In this document: positions 53,650 through 64,000 of the stretch, in pieces | How positions within the stretch are numbered: position 1 is the first letter of the stretch | Layout: each line of letters begins with the position of its first letter | Source: Apostichopus japonicus | Lineage: Eukaryota > Echinodermata > Holothuroidea > Aspidochirotida > Stichopodidae | Length of the DNA stretch: 64,000 bases | Direction: 5' to 3' | Assembly: GCF_037975245.1 (NCBI RefSeq) | Contig: NC_092576.1 | Coordinates: forward strand, 25,991,611 to 26,055,610 | Notes under the pieces: model-generated | The model's database searches: none | What the model was told of the DNA's origin: nothing | Seen by the model: only the letters and a program-made list of their open reading frames with translations | Program-made: the position numbers and the translations under genes

Positions 53650-53775
53650 GAAGACAAAACAAAATAAAACTGTTAGCAAACTGCATATCCACTAAAGAGC
53701 CTGTGTAATAGAATGTGTAAAAGTTAGTTGGCCTGACGTTTCTATCCTAGCAGGATCTTCCTCAGAGGCTGAATG
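53650..53775 (-). mobile_element. Short Penelope-like tail with hammerhead-like core (copy 1)
   Basis: On the minus strand 53731-53770 reads CTCTGAGGAAGATCCTGCTA then GGATAGAAACGTCAGGC. CTGAGGA fits the hammerhead core CUGANGA, ATCC-TGCTA-GGAT forms a stem II, and GAAAC follows. Penelope-like retroelements are known to carry hammerhead motifs in their terminal repeats. The adjacent AATAAAACTGTTAGCAAACT is shared with copies at about 24650 and 57880. No Penelope reverse transcriptase is present here. Confidence 0.5.
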
Positions 53776-54139
53776 ACAAGTGAAATGATAAGAAACAGAA
53801 TAGGGAGGCTGTTGCTCATAAAGACAGTATACACAGATTACTTTACACATGTCAGACTGTGTAGGTACCTCGTCTATAGAGTTTATAATTCTCGTCACTT
53901 CCAGCAATCTCCAGTGTGGTGCTTGTGCTATTAAGCACAGATCGTTTGCTTCTGTGACTCTCCATGGACAATGTTGAGTGGGTGCATGATGAAGCGTGTC
54001 AATACTTGGTTCAACATTTATTGTGTGCCCCAAGTTACCGTTGCATTTCAGCTTTGAAAATTGCTCAAGGACGGAATGGGGAAAGGATAAGGGCAGGGGT
54101 GATGAGGGGAAGGGTACAGGTTGATAGATTTGTTTTGTG

Positions 54140-54586
54140 CACACTATGTGTATTCATATTTATTGTATATTCATATTTATTGTATATTCACATCCATTGA
54201 ATATGCATTTGCCTTGTAATGGGTGACTGCTTGATAGATTGGTTTTGTGCACATCTATTGAATATTCATATCTATTGTATATTCATTCATCTTGTAAAAT
54301 GAGTGACAGGTTGATAGATTGGTTGTATGTTATCATATATTGTATATTCATATCTATTGTAAATTCATATCTATTGTATATTCATTCACCTTGTAATGAG
54401 TGACAGGTTGATAGATTGGCTGTATATTAACATCTATTGTATTCATATCTATTGAATATTAACATCTTTTGCATATTCATATCTATTGTATATTTACATC
54501 TATTGTATATTCATATATATTGTATATTAACATCTGTTGTATATACATAACTATTGTATATTCATATTTATTGTATATTCATTCAC
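54140..54586 (-). repeat. AT-rich array with three copies of a POLR3B exon end plus donor
   Basis: Degenerate 14-17 bp units around ATCTATTGTATATTCAT fill the block. Embedded at about 54382-54405, 54284-54307 and 54206-54228 are copies of the adjoining exon tail. On the minus strand the best is GTCACTCATTACAAG|GTGAA, identical to the true junction at 54586/54587. The second copy has small changes near the junction and the third has two substitutions. Each copy is linked to CAATCTATCAACCT-type sequence not found in the exon. Reading past the true donor gives AGG TGA, an immediate stop. Confidence 0.85.
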
Positions 54587-54760
54587 CTTGTAATGAGTGA
54601 CTCGTAGAGAGCTATCAGACAGTCATTCTCTTCATTCACATCCAGGTATTCTACCAGACCCTCTCTCAAGAAATCTTCAAAACTCCTAATTTCTTGAGTC
54701 AATTCATTGATATGCTTCTGCAGCACCTTTGGTTTCCCTCTGTCCACTATAATGTACGGC
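54587..54760 (-). CDS. POLR3B: POLR3B exon, external-2 region
   Basis: A 174-nt exon after GACACTGCAG and before ACAAG|GTGAAT, phase 2 in and phase 2 out. It reads [20 protein letters not shown], then [20 protein letters not shown] and [17 protein letters not shown]. The RPYIIV start and [15 protein letters not shown] motif mark the Rpb2 external-2 domain. Its last 15 nt and donor are re-copied in the following AT-rich array. Confidence 0.96.
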
Positions 54761-55099
54761 CTGCAGTGTCAAAGAAGAGAGAGCAAAGGTTGCATAATAC
54801 TGTCTTATCAGTAAAAAAAATATTCACTGTTTTACTACCAGACCACACTCAAAAGCCATAAAACACAAACCTGTTACCCTGAAAGTAATTACACTTTCAC
54901 TAAAAGCTTATTGTCAGGTATGAACCTGTAGGTATGGGGGGGGGAACCTTCTAGAATGAATTCACAAATTTAACTCATTAATGTTTGTAAGAAATAATAC
55001 CAAATAGATTTTAAAGTTAGCAACCACAGTCCTACAAGTTACACCCATGGTGGGTATCAGTCGCTGCACTACACAATTAATAGAAAGAAATATGAAGTC

Positions 55100-55700
55100 A
55101 TTCCCCCATCCCTCCCCCCCACTCCCACCCACCCTCCCACCTCCTCCCTGGCCACTCACCTACACACCCTTCCACCATCAGATGCTATGTACACACATCT
55201 GTGAGTATGATTCGGACAGATGGACACAAACTCGTTGATGTACCAAACCCCCCCCCCTCCTACCTACCCTCCCATCCCCTTCCTGGCCACTCACCTACAC
55301 ACCCTTCCACCGTCAGATGCTATGTACACACATCTGTGAGTATGATTCGGACAGATGGACACAAACTCGTTGATGCACCCAGCCCCCCCACTACCACCCA
55401 CCCTCCCACCTCCTCCCTGGCCACTCACCTACACACCCTTCCACCGTCAGATGCTATGTACATACATCTGTGAGTATGATTCGGACAGATGGACACAAAC
55501 TCGTTGATGTACCCAGCCCCCCTCCACTCCCATCCACCCTCCCACCTCCTCCCTGGCCACTCACCTACACACCCTTCCACCATCAGATGCTATGTACACA
55601 CATCTGTGAGTATGATTCGGACAGATGGACACAAACTCGTTGATGTACCCACCCCTCCCCCACTCCCACCCACCCTCCCACCTCCTCCCTGGCCACTCAC
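55100..55700 (-). repeat. ~135-bp array of a POLR3B exon end plus donor (four extra copies)
   Basis: On the minus strand about 88 nt of the exon 55701-55854, from GGGTACATCAACGAGTTTGT through the codons for SDGGRVC, plus the donor GTGAGTGGCCAGGGAGG and a G-rich linker, recur with donors at about 55160, 55294, 55429 and 55564 in addition to the true one at 55700. Copies are nearly identical in the exonic part and more variable in the linker. Reading past the true donor gives AGG TGA, an immediate stop. Confidence 0.96.
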
Positions 55701-55854
55701 CTACACACCCTTCCACCGTCAGATGCTATGTACACACATCTGTGAGTATGATTCGGACAGATGGACACAAACTCGTTGATGTACCCAGCCCTCCTCAAGA
55801 GCCGAAAATCCTGGATAAGCTTCTTGTAATTTTTAATGACTCCTAATATGTTAC
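55701..55854 (-). CDS. POLR3B: POLR3B exon, external domains
   Basis: A 154-nt exon after CTTCAG and before TGTAG|GTGAGT, phase 1 in and phase 2 out. It reads [20 protein letters not shown], then [20 protein letters not shown] and [10 protein letters not shown]. It matches the RPC2 segment NGNILGV...[12 protein letters not shown] and SDGGRxCRPYIIV. The upstream copy is the only one with an acceptor, so it is the functional exon. The others in the array are tail-only duplicates. Confidence 0.97.
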
Positions 55855-56059
55855 CTGAAGACAGAATAAGTGCTTGTTATAACAAAATTAGTATAAAAAA
55901 AACACAGAAATGCCAACTGCTATCTTTGTAGTCACTGATATCTTGATTTTAAGTGATTTTGCTATTTGATATCAGTCACGATCTTTGATGATCATTCATC
56001 AGTCACTTGGGCAAATACAAAAATTTGTAGGTCACCGGGGACATTACTATTACCATGTT

Positions 56060-57430
56060 ACTTGACTGTACAAAATGGATTCGACTTCCAAATGCCGACC
56101 TATACTTAATACTGTACATACAGGCATATACACTAAGCCCACTGGCATACTGCATTCAACTTCCAAATGCCGACCTATACTTAATACTGTACATACAGGC
56201 ATATACATTAAGCCCACTGGCATACTGCATACAACTTCCAAATGCCGACCTATACTTAATACTGTACATAGAGGCATATACACTAAGCCCACTGGCATAC
56301 TGCATACAACTTCCAAAGCCGATCTATACTTTACTGTATATACAGGCATATACACTAAGCCTACTGGCATACTGCATTACAAATAGCCTATACAAAACTG
56401 CACTTCCCACACGATAGTCGTATGCAAACAAATAAACTTGAATTGATTGTTGATGCCTGGTAGCTTTAGTACAGAACAAGTTACCCGTGAAACTTAATGC
56501 TTATTCAAAAGAGATATGTCATTCATATATACAGGCATATACACTAAGCCTACTGGCATACTGCATTCAACTTCCAAAGCAGACCTATACTTAATACTGT
56601 ACATACAGGCATATACACTAAGCCCACTGGCATACTGCATTCAACTTCCAAATGCCGACCTATACTTAATACTGTACATACAGGCATATACATTAAGCCC
56701 ACTGGCATACTGCATTCAACTTCCAAATGCCGACCTATACTTAATACTGTACATACAGGCATATACACTAAGCCCACTGGCATACTGCATTCAACTTCCA
56801 AATGCCGACCTATACTTAATACTGTACATACAGGCATATACACTAAGCCCACTGGCATACTGCATTCAACTTCCAAATGCCGACCTATACTTAATACTGT
56901 ACATACAGGCATATACACTAAGCCCACTGGCATACTGCATTCAACTTCCAAATGCCGACCTATACTTAATACTGTACATACAGGCATATACATTAAGCCC
57001 ACTGGCATACTACATACAACTTCCAAAGCCGATCTATACTTTACTGTATATACAGGCATATACACTAAGCCCACTGGCATACTACATACAACTTCCAAAG
57101 CAGACCTATACTTAATACTGTATATACAGGCATATACACTAACCCTACTGGCATACTGCATTACAAATAGCCTATACAAAACTGCACTTCCCACACGATA
57201 GTCGTATGCAAACAAGTAAACTTGAATTGATTGTTGATGCCTGGTAGCTTTAGTACAGAACAAGTTACCCGTGAAACTTAATGCTTATTCAAAAGAGATA
57301 TGTCATTCATATATACAGGCATATACACTAAGCCTACTGGCATACTGCATTCAACTTCCAAATGCAGACCTATACTTTACTGTATATACAGGCATATACA
57401 CTAAGCCTTCTGGCATACTGCATTACAAAT
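56060..57430. repeat. 75-bp tandem array with higher-order duplication
   Basis: The unit contains AATGCCGACCTATACTTAAT, ACTGTACATACAGGCATATA and CACTAAGCCCACTGGCATAC. At 75 bp it is a multiple of three, so both strands stay open for 200 codons or more. The peptides are strict repeats and lie inside a POLR3B intron. A larger segment, repeat units plus about 150 bp of flank containing ACAAATAGCCTATACAAAAC, occurs near 56385-56560 and again near 57164-57345, with a shortened third copy near 57425. Confidence 0.95.
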
Positions 57431-57875
57431 AGCCTATCGATTGTTGATGCCTGGTAGCTTTAGTCTAGAACAAGTTACCGGTGAAACTTAATCTTATTCA
57501 AAGAGAAATGTCATTCATCTTGATCACCTGAGAAAGTTCATTGTCCACACCAATAGACACCCCCCCCCCCTACTCATTAAATCAGAGTCTCAGCTAAGAG
57601 CTGATCCCTTCAGTGTAACTAAGCTGCAGACGTGAACTATAGCCTTGCTAGCGAACGCTGTCATGAAGATGATTAGATTTGAGAATAGTCCATTAATTGT
57701 CCCCGAAACTTAAATGTTTCCCCGAAACTTAAATGTAAGTCTTTATGTAATTTTTTTATTCTAATTACATCTATCTTATAAACAGGTGAAGTCATGGATA
57801 CTTGTTTCAAGTATGTACCGGTATTTTGCCAAGACCAAAATAGTGAGAGAATGTACACAGGTTGTATTTCAAAAA

Positions 57876-57990
57876 TAAAATAAAACTATTAGCAAACTGC
57901 TCTTCCACTAGAGAGCCTGTGTAAGAATGTGTAAAAGTAAGTGGGCCTGATGTTTCGATCCTAGCAGGATCTTCTTCATAGGCTAACAAA
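57876..57990 (-). mobile_element. Short Penelope-like tail (copy 2)
   Basis: It shares with copy 1 the AATAAAACTATTAGCAAACT flank and, on the minus strand at 57945-57983, GCCTATGAAGAAGATCCTGC then TAGGATCGAAACATCAGGC. The stem II pairing and GAAAC are kept, but the C of CUGANGA is replaced by A, so cleavage activity is doubtful. A third, shorter relative lies at 59001-59034. Confidence 0.5.
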
Positions 57991-58283
57991 AAAACGGTGG
58001 TATTTCAATCAGGTACACCTGTTAGTTTATTTTCCTCCCTGTTGTTTTATTATGAACTAACTCCTTTAACTATGATTCTCGATGGATTCCTTTCTTACAT
58101 GACAATCTATGAACAATTACGCTTTTCGTTTTGCTTCTCAAAGATGATTTCATTGAACTGTTTAAGTCAATATGTGTTTTTGAAAGAGGGTAAAATATCA
58201 GATTGCAACTCCAATATTCTACATGAATAATTCAAAGATAAGAGAGCAGGAGAGATTCAGCAGCCTGCGGGTCTTTTAAGGTG

Positions 58284-58700
58284 TTCCTATAATGATAAAC
58301 AATCTTTACAGATACTTTGTTGGTCTGTTAAATCTGTCAGATCTGAGAGATCTTCCTATAACTAGGGATGAGCCTGGGTTAAAAAAAAAACACGGAACTT
58401 TGCAAAAAATTGTGGTATAGGCTCCAGTTTGCATATGCTACAGTGTGTTAGGATAATAGTTTTTGTCACCGAGGTAAAACAGAAATCACGGATATTCCTC
58501 GAATTCATCCTAGTATGATAAACAATCTTTACAGATTGTCTGTCTGTCTGTTAAATCTGTCAGATCTGATAGATCTTCCTATAACTAAGGATGAGCCTGG
58601 TGTAAAAAAAAAATGCGGTATAGGCTCCAGTTTGCATATGCTACAGTGTTTTAGGATAATAGTTTTTGTCCACGAGGTAGAAAAGAAATCACGGATATTC
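58284..58700. repeat. Tandem duplication of intron sequence next to a POLR3B donor (~220 bp)
   Basis: Two copies (about 58284-58513 and 58514-58700) share ATGATAAACAATCTTTACAG, GATCTTCCTATAACTA and GTATAGGCTCCAGTTTGCAT. The duplication stops at the first intron bases of the exon 58706-58868 and does not include exon sequence, unlike the six other donor-linked repeats in this gene. Confidence 0.85.
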
Positions 58701-58705
58701 TTTAC

Positions 58706-58868
58706 CATTAAGAAATACTGTATACACCTCTGATGAGCTGACCTCCTCCCCAGATAGGAGACTGACATCTTCCACACCAAGATTAAAAGCCACTTTGGTT
58801 ATCGGTTGTTCATCAAGATCCGTGGTGATGTGAGTCATCAAGGCCAGATTCTTCACCAAACCGCAGGC
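58706..58868 (-). CDS. POLR3B: POLR3B exon, fork to external-1
   Basis: A 163-nt exon after GCATCTACAG and before TTAATG|GTAAAG, phase 0 in and phase 1 out. It reads [20 protein letters not shown], then [20 protein letters not shown] and [25 protein letters not shown] is an almost universal block that ends the fork domain. The rest is the external-1 part, whose VFLNG continues into the next exon. Confidence 0.97.
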
Positions 58869-59302
58869 CTGTAGATGCACATAATTTAACAGACAGCTTT
58901 AAGACTTGTACTTGCTTCTAAATTCTATTGTACAGATTCGCATAGTTCTAGACACAACGAAACATGTCATCCTGAGATTTCTGATACAATACTGTATTGA
59001 GCCTGATGTTTCAATCTTTGCAGGTTCTTCTTCAAAAAAACTAGACATTCGTAATAGCTTTTAATCTGGCTGCTTAAGTCCAAGCATCCAAACCTTACCC
59101 CAAAACACTTGATAAACTTAAGTGGGGTCCTTCGGAGTCAGCCTATGGCTTCTGCACTTCCAAGATAACAGTTAGGCTTTTTCAATATGTGCCCCAGCCT
59201 CACCCCTCTCCCCCAGAAACAGTTCGCGAAAGGGGAACAAAACCGTGGTAAACGAACATCTTCATGTAACCCCATCTACACCATCAAATAGATGACATTT
59301 TA

Positions 59303-59452
<150 letters not shown>

Positions 59453-59539
59453 TCAATGCATTCCTTGTTACTTTGACCTTTGACCCTACTTTGACCTCCA
59501 CAAGAACAGAGACCATTTACTCATTTGATGGAGACAAGC

Positions 59540-59995
59540 TACCTTAATACCTAACAACATACCTTAATACCTAACAACCTACCTTAATACCTAATAACAC
59601 GCCCTAATACCTAACAACCTACCTTAATACCTAATAGCATGCCTTAATACCTAACAACCTACCTTAATACCTAATAACATGCCTTGATACCTAACAACAT
59701 ACCTTAATACCTAATAACACGCCTTAATACCTAACAGCATACCTTAATACCTAACAACATACTTTAATACCTAACAACCTACCTTAATAACTAATAACAT
59801 GCCTTAATACCTAACAACCTACCTTAATACCTAATAACATGCCTTAATACCTAACAACATACCTTAATAACTAATAACATGCCTTAATACCTAACAACCT
59901 ACCTTAATACCTAATAACATGCCTTAATACCTAACAACATACCTTAATACCTAGCAACATTCCTGAATACCTCACAACATACCTTAATACAAGAT
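59540..59995. repeat. 20-bp tandem array, about 22 copies
   Basis: The unit is ACCTTAATACCTAACAACCT with variants TAATAACATG and TAATAACACG. It lies near the acceptor side of the POLR3B intron between 59405 and 62651. No coding sequence is contained in the unit. Confidence 0.95.
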
Positions 59996-60125
59996 AATTT
60001 TGTAATCAATATCTCCCTGCTGTTTCCTTACATGATCATGTCCCAATTTGTTTCCCTAGGTCTGGTTTTGCTTGCCATAAAAATATCTGTGCCAGAACTC
60101 TTCGCCAGCAGTGACATACCGTAGG

Positions 60126-62651
60126 AGAAGAGAAATATTCTGGTCATCATACCCAGGGCTGATATATATGACAGTTAATGTTATAATCCCTGATTACAAG
60201 AGAATGACTGAATGGCAGTTTCTGTACCTGACTGGATATTCTGGTCATCATACCCAGGGCTAATATATATGACAGTTAATGTTATAATCCCTGATTATGA
60301 GAGAATGACTGAATGGCAGTTTCTGTACCTGACTGGATATTCTGGTCATCATACCCAGGGCTGATATATATGACAGTTAATATTATAATCCCTGATTATG
60401 AAAGAATGACTGAATGGCAGTTTCTGTACCTGACTGGATATTCTGGTCATCATACCCAGGGCTGATATATATGACAGTTAATGTTATAATCCCTGATTAT
60501 TAGAGAATCACTGAATGGCAGTTTCTGTACCTGACTGGATATTCTGGTCATCATACCCAGGGCTGATATATATGACAGTTAATGTTATAATCCCTGATTA
60601 TGAGAGAATGGCTGAATGGCAGTTTCCGTACCTGACTGGATATTCTGGTCATCATACCCAGGGCTGATATATATGACAGTTAATGTTATAATCCCTGATT
60701 ATGAGAGAATGACTGAATGGCGGTTTCCGTACCTGACTGGATATTCTGGTCATCATACCCAGGGCTGATATATATGACAGTTAATGTTATAATCCCTGAT
60801 TATGAGAGAATGACTGAATGGCAGTTTCCATACCTGACTGGATATTCTGGTCATCATACCCAGGGCTGATATATATGACAATTAATGTTATAATCCCTGA
60901 TTATGAGAGAATGACTGAATGGCAGTTTCTGTACCTGACTGGATATTCTGGTCATCATACCCAGGGCTGATATATATGACAATTAATGTTATAATCCCTG
61001 ATTATGAGAGAATGACTGAATGGCAGTTTCCATACCTGACTGGATATTCTGGTCATCATACCCAGGGCTGATATATATGACAGTTAATGTTATAATCCCT
61101 GATTATTAGAGAATCACTGAATGGCAGTTTCCATACCTGACTGGATATTCTGGTCATCATACCCAGGGCTAATATATATGACAGTCAATGTTATAATCCC
61201 TGATTATGAGAGAATGACTGAATGGCAGTTTCTGTACCTGACTGGATATTCTGGTCATCATACCCAGGGCTGATATATATGACAATTAATGTTATAATCC
61301 CTGATTATGAGAGAATGACTGAATGGCAGTTTCTGTACCTGACTGGATATTCTGGTCATCATACCCAGGGCTGATATATATGACAATTAATGTTATAATC
61401 CCTGATTATGAGAGAATGACTGAATGGCAGTTTCCATACCTGACTGGATATTCTGGTCATCATACCCAGGGCTGATATATATGACAGTTAATGTTATAAT
61501 CCCTGATTATTAGAGAATGACTGAATGGCAGTTTCTGTACCTGACTGGATATTCTGGTCATCATACCCAGGGCTGATATATATGACAGTTAATATTATAA
61601 TCCCTGATTATGAAAGAATGACTGAATGGCAGTTTCTGTACCTGACTGGATATTCTGGTCATCATACCCAGGGCTGATATATATGACAGTTAATGTTATA
61701 ATCCCTGATTATTAGAGAATCACTGAATGGCAGTTTCTGTACCTGACTGGATATTCTGGTCATCATACCCAGGGCTGATATATATGACAGTTAATGTTAT
61801 AATCCCTGATTATGAGAGAATGGCTGAATGGCAGTTTCCGTACCTGACTGGATATTCTGGTCATCATACCCAGGGCTGATATATATGACAGTTAATGTTA
61901 TAATCCCTGATTATGAGAGAATGGCTGAATGGCAGTTTCCGTACCTGACTGGATATTCTGGTCATCATACCCAGGGCTGATATATATGACAGTTAATGTT
62001 ATAATCCCTGATTATGAGAGAATGACTGAATGGCGGTTTCCGTACCTGACTGGATATTCTGGTCATCATACCCAGGGCTGATATATATGACAGTTAATGT
62101 TATAATCCCTGATTATGAGAGAATGACTGAATGGCAGTTTCCGTACCTGACTGGATATTCTGGTCATCATACCCAGGGCTGATATATATGACAATTAATG
62201 TTATAATCCCTGATTATGAGAGAATGACTGAATGGCAGTTTCTGTACCTGACTGGATATTCTGGTCATCATACCCAGGGCTGATATATATGACAATTAAT
62301 GTTATAATCCCTGATTATGAGAGAATGACTGAATGGCAGTTTCCATACCTGACTGGATATTCTGGTCATCATACCCAGGGCTGATATATATGACAGTTAA
62401 TGTTATAATCCCTGATTATTAGAGAATCACTGAATGGCAGTTTCCATACCTGACTGGATATTCTGGTCATCATACCCAGGGCTAATATATATGACAGTCA
62501 ATGTTATAATCCCTGATTATGAGAGAATGACTGAATGGCAGTTTCTGTACCTGACTGGATATTCTGGTCATCATACCCAGGGCTGATATCTATGACAGTT
62601 AATGTTATAATCCCTGATTATGAGAGAATCACTGAATGGCAGTTTCCGTAC
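60126..62651 (-). repeat. 101-bp array of a POLR3B exon end plus donor, about 25 copies
   Basis: On the minus strand each unit contains 45 nt identical or nearly so to the end of the exon 62652-62762 (15 codons, the last residues being [13 protein letters not shown]) and the donor GTACAG or GTACGG, then 56 nt of intron. The array directly abuts the true donor at 62651/62652. Variant units recur in order about 1.2-1.3 kb apart, indicating duplication of a block of about 12 units. Reading past the true donor stays open for about 26 codons before a stop. Confidence 0.97.
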
Positions 62652-62762
62652 CTGACTGGATATTCTGGTCATCATACCCAGGGCTGATATATATGACAAT
62701 CTGGACAGTATCTGTGTGACGCCTGCACGCTCCATTTTGAAACGTTTCAATGACCAGTTTCC
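62652..62762 (-). CDS. POLR3B: POLR3B exon, fork domain start
   Basis: A 111-nt exon after TATTTCACAG and before AGTCAG|GTACGG, phase 0 at both ends. It reads [20 protein letters not shown] then [17 protein letters not shown]. The TGNW...GVTQxLxRLSYISxLGxMTRI pattern is the RPC2 form of the fork domain. Its last 15 codons are the source of the 101-bp array. Confidence 0.97.
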
Positions 62763-63439
62763 CTGTGAAATAAGATACACAGAGAACAGATTCACATTGA
62801 GTATACAACACAAAATACCATTTCTAAACATGTTCCATTGTGGATATTTGGGTAGATATTGCAGTCAGGCTTTCTCTGTGATGCGTTATCCTTGCCAGAC
62901 CTGTTACGTTATGTTACACTAAGGAGGAGACACTTTTCAGGATCTTTTCTCGTTTTCCGGGGGACAACAAGGCCTTACGTTGTTTCAGCGAAGGAGGCTG
63001 GCCAAAAAAAATGTAGCAAAGTAACATTGACCAATATATACACTGTAGGAGAGATGTGTAGTTTTGATGAATAGAACACCAATATGTACACTATAGGAGA
63101 GATACATGTGAAGGTTTGGTGAATAGTACACCAGCTTTGAGAATGATACCAATTTGCCCTATGTGGGGTTATTTCTTTACAATCTGAATTTGAAGTAAAC
63201 AACCAATCGTTCGCCAGACCCTTCCAAGATTTCAAGACGGATATTCCATTTGCTGTTAAAGTACCTCCTCTACCCATCAAATACCCATCTCTAGATGTAC
63301 TAGACTAAGAAGCCACCAATGCTTAAAAGATTTCTCAAAAATTTAAAAATGGTTTCAAAAATTGACACAATCTGAATTTAGATACCCATGTCTCTCAAAG
63401 TGCTAGGACATATCAAATTTGATTATATAAGTGTTAAAG

Positions 63440-63890
63440 TCCACCATTAAGGTTATTAACTGCCTGTATAGAATATTTATCCTCCTACTTATGCACCTGA
63501 CAGAGTTACATCCTCTCATCAGAGGAATATTCCTCATAATTTTAAAACAAAACTGAAAACTCATCTCTGTACTCAGTAATTCATTGTCCTATTGTGAGAC
63601 ATTTTTTATTGGACACTTTTCTCTTGTATATACATGTTTGATTTTATATCAAATTGGTATGGTTTATATTTAGAATAGGTCAGGATCGATGGCCAGACAC
63701 TGGTTTTTTTATTGGTTTGCTCTTTCGTTGCATGTTCCTTGTCTGGTCAGCGGTCATTTGCTTCTTTTGCTGTGTGTTTGACTTGTATTCTTTATGTATT
63801 TTATGACTTTTATATTTGTAAAGCGCCCTGAGACTTCTGTTACGGGCGCTTAATAAGAACTGTTTATTATTATTATTATTATTATCAGTA
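63440..63890 (+). mobile_element. LINE 3' end fragment with (TTA)n tail
   Basis: The plus strand includes a frame reading NFKTKLKTHLCTQ followed by a stop, which is the usual last segment of L2/CR1-like reverse transcriptase proteins. After about 250 bp comes GTAAAGCGCCCTGAGACTTC, then GGGCGCTTAATAAGAACTG and a (TTA)n run at about 63866-63886. Both are typical of LINE 3' ends. The element is antisense to POLR3B and lies in its first visible intron. Confidence 0.7.
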
Positions 63891-63933
63891 GTAGTTGAGT
63901 AATTTCTTTTTGCAATGTGGAACGAAGCCTTAC

Positions 63934-64000
63934 TGTTGATATAGCAGTGTTGAGTCCATTGGTGATCTTATCCTGTCTCATGTGCTTCACTACATCAAAT
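63934..64000 (-). CDS. POLR3B: POLR3B exon, partial, runs off the right edge
   Basis: The visible 67 nt end at the donor TCAACA|GTAAGG in phase 0. They read FDVVKHMRQDKITNGLNTAI then ST, matching the RPC2 segment just before the TGNWS motif. The acceptor and the N-terminal part of the protein (about 400 residues by comparison with known animal RPC2 of about 1,130) lie outside the window. Confidence 0.95.

Noticed and set aside
56516-57263. Long open frames of about 199 (plus) and 237 (minus) codons
   Set aside because: They only read the 75-bp satellite, whose period is a multiple of three. They lie in a POLR3B intron and have no non-repeat sequence.
58284-58700. A seventh donor-linked duplication at the exon 58706-58868
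   Set aside because: The duplicated unit is intron only and begins a few bases past the donor, so it does not carry exon sequence or the splice site.

Overview
The window is eukaryotic nuclear DNA: split genes with GT-AG introns, long introns, tandem arrays and decayed transposons. It has no bacterial operons. It suggests a marine invertebrate deuterostome, most likely an echinoderm. The grounds are the many TAGGCCTA-type motifs, families of repeats rich in AGGTCA/TGACC, poly-G/C runs, and CR1-like, hAT-like, Penelope-like and tRNA-derived elements. That assignment is inference from repeat style, not proven.

The one securely named gene is POLR3B (RPC2, second-largest subunit of RNA polymerase III) on the minus strand. 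Eighteen coding exons run from the right edge (64000) down to a stop codon at 37576-37578. All intron phases join perfectly and give 736 codons plus stop, from just before the fork domain through to the zinc-binding clamp. The N-terminal part lies beyond the right edge.

The plus strand from about 13.1 to 31.0 kb holds an unrecognised multi-exon gene. Exons A-B-C-D (13119-16325) are followed by a diverged second set A'-B'-C' (18630-25483) plus two short exons. Lengths, phases and encoded residues match between the sets, so a three-exon module was duplicated. Left of it (8.18-10.39 kb) lies a broken copy of a protein family often labelled SAMD3-like, with stops, frameshifts and a tandemly duplicated tail. 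The first 6 kb holds no recognisable gene, only a foldback satellite and a possible promoter plus first exon near 5.9-6.1 kb.

The most striking pattern is in POLR3B. At six of its exons the 3' end of the exon, together with its 5' splice site, has been amplified or re-copied into the following intron: 101-bp x about 25, 135-bp x 5, three dispersed copies in an AT-rich array, 28-bp x about 15, about 114-bp x 2 extra, and 55-bp x about 26. Each array therefore presents many copies of a real splice donor. Reading past the true donor gives a stop codon at once or within a short distance in all six cases. Other arrays in the same gene (93, 75, 28 and 20 bp) carry no exon sequence. A 64-bp array lies just beyond its 3' end.

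Mobile and repetitive DNA fills the rest: a 1.6-kb element with hAT-like ends, inverted arrays of a GGACAA/TACCCC motif, a tRNA-derived SINE, CR1-like and other LINE remnants, three short copies of a motif resembling the hammerhead-bearing tails of Penelope-like elements, and tandem or dispersed repeats carrying exact AGGTCA-A-AGGTCA (DR1) sites.
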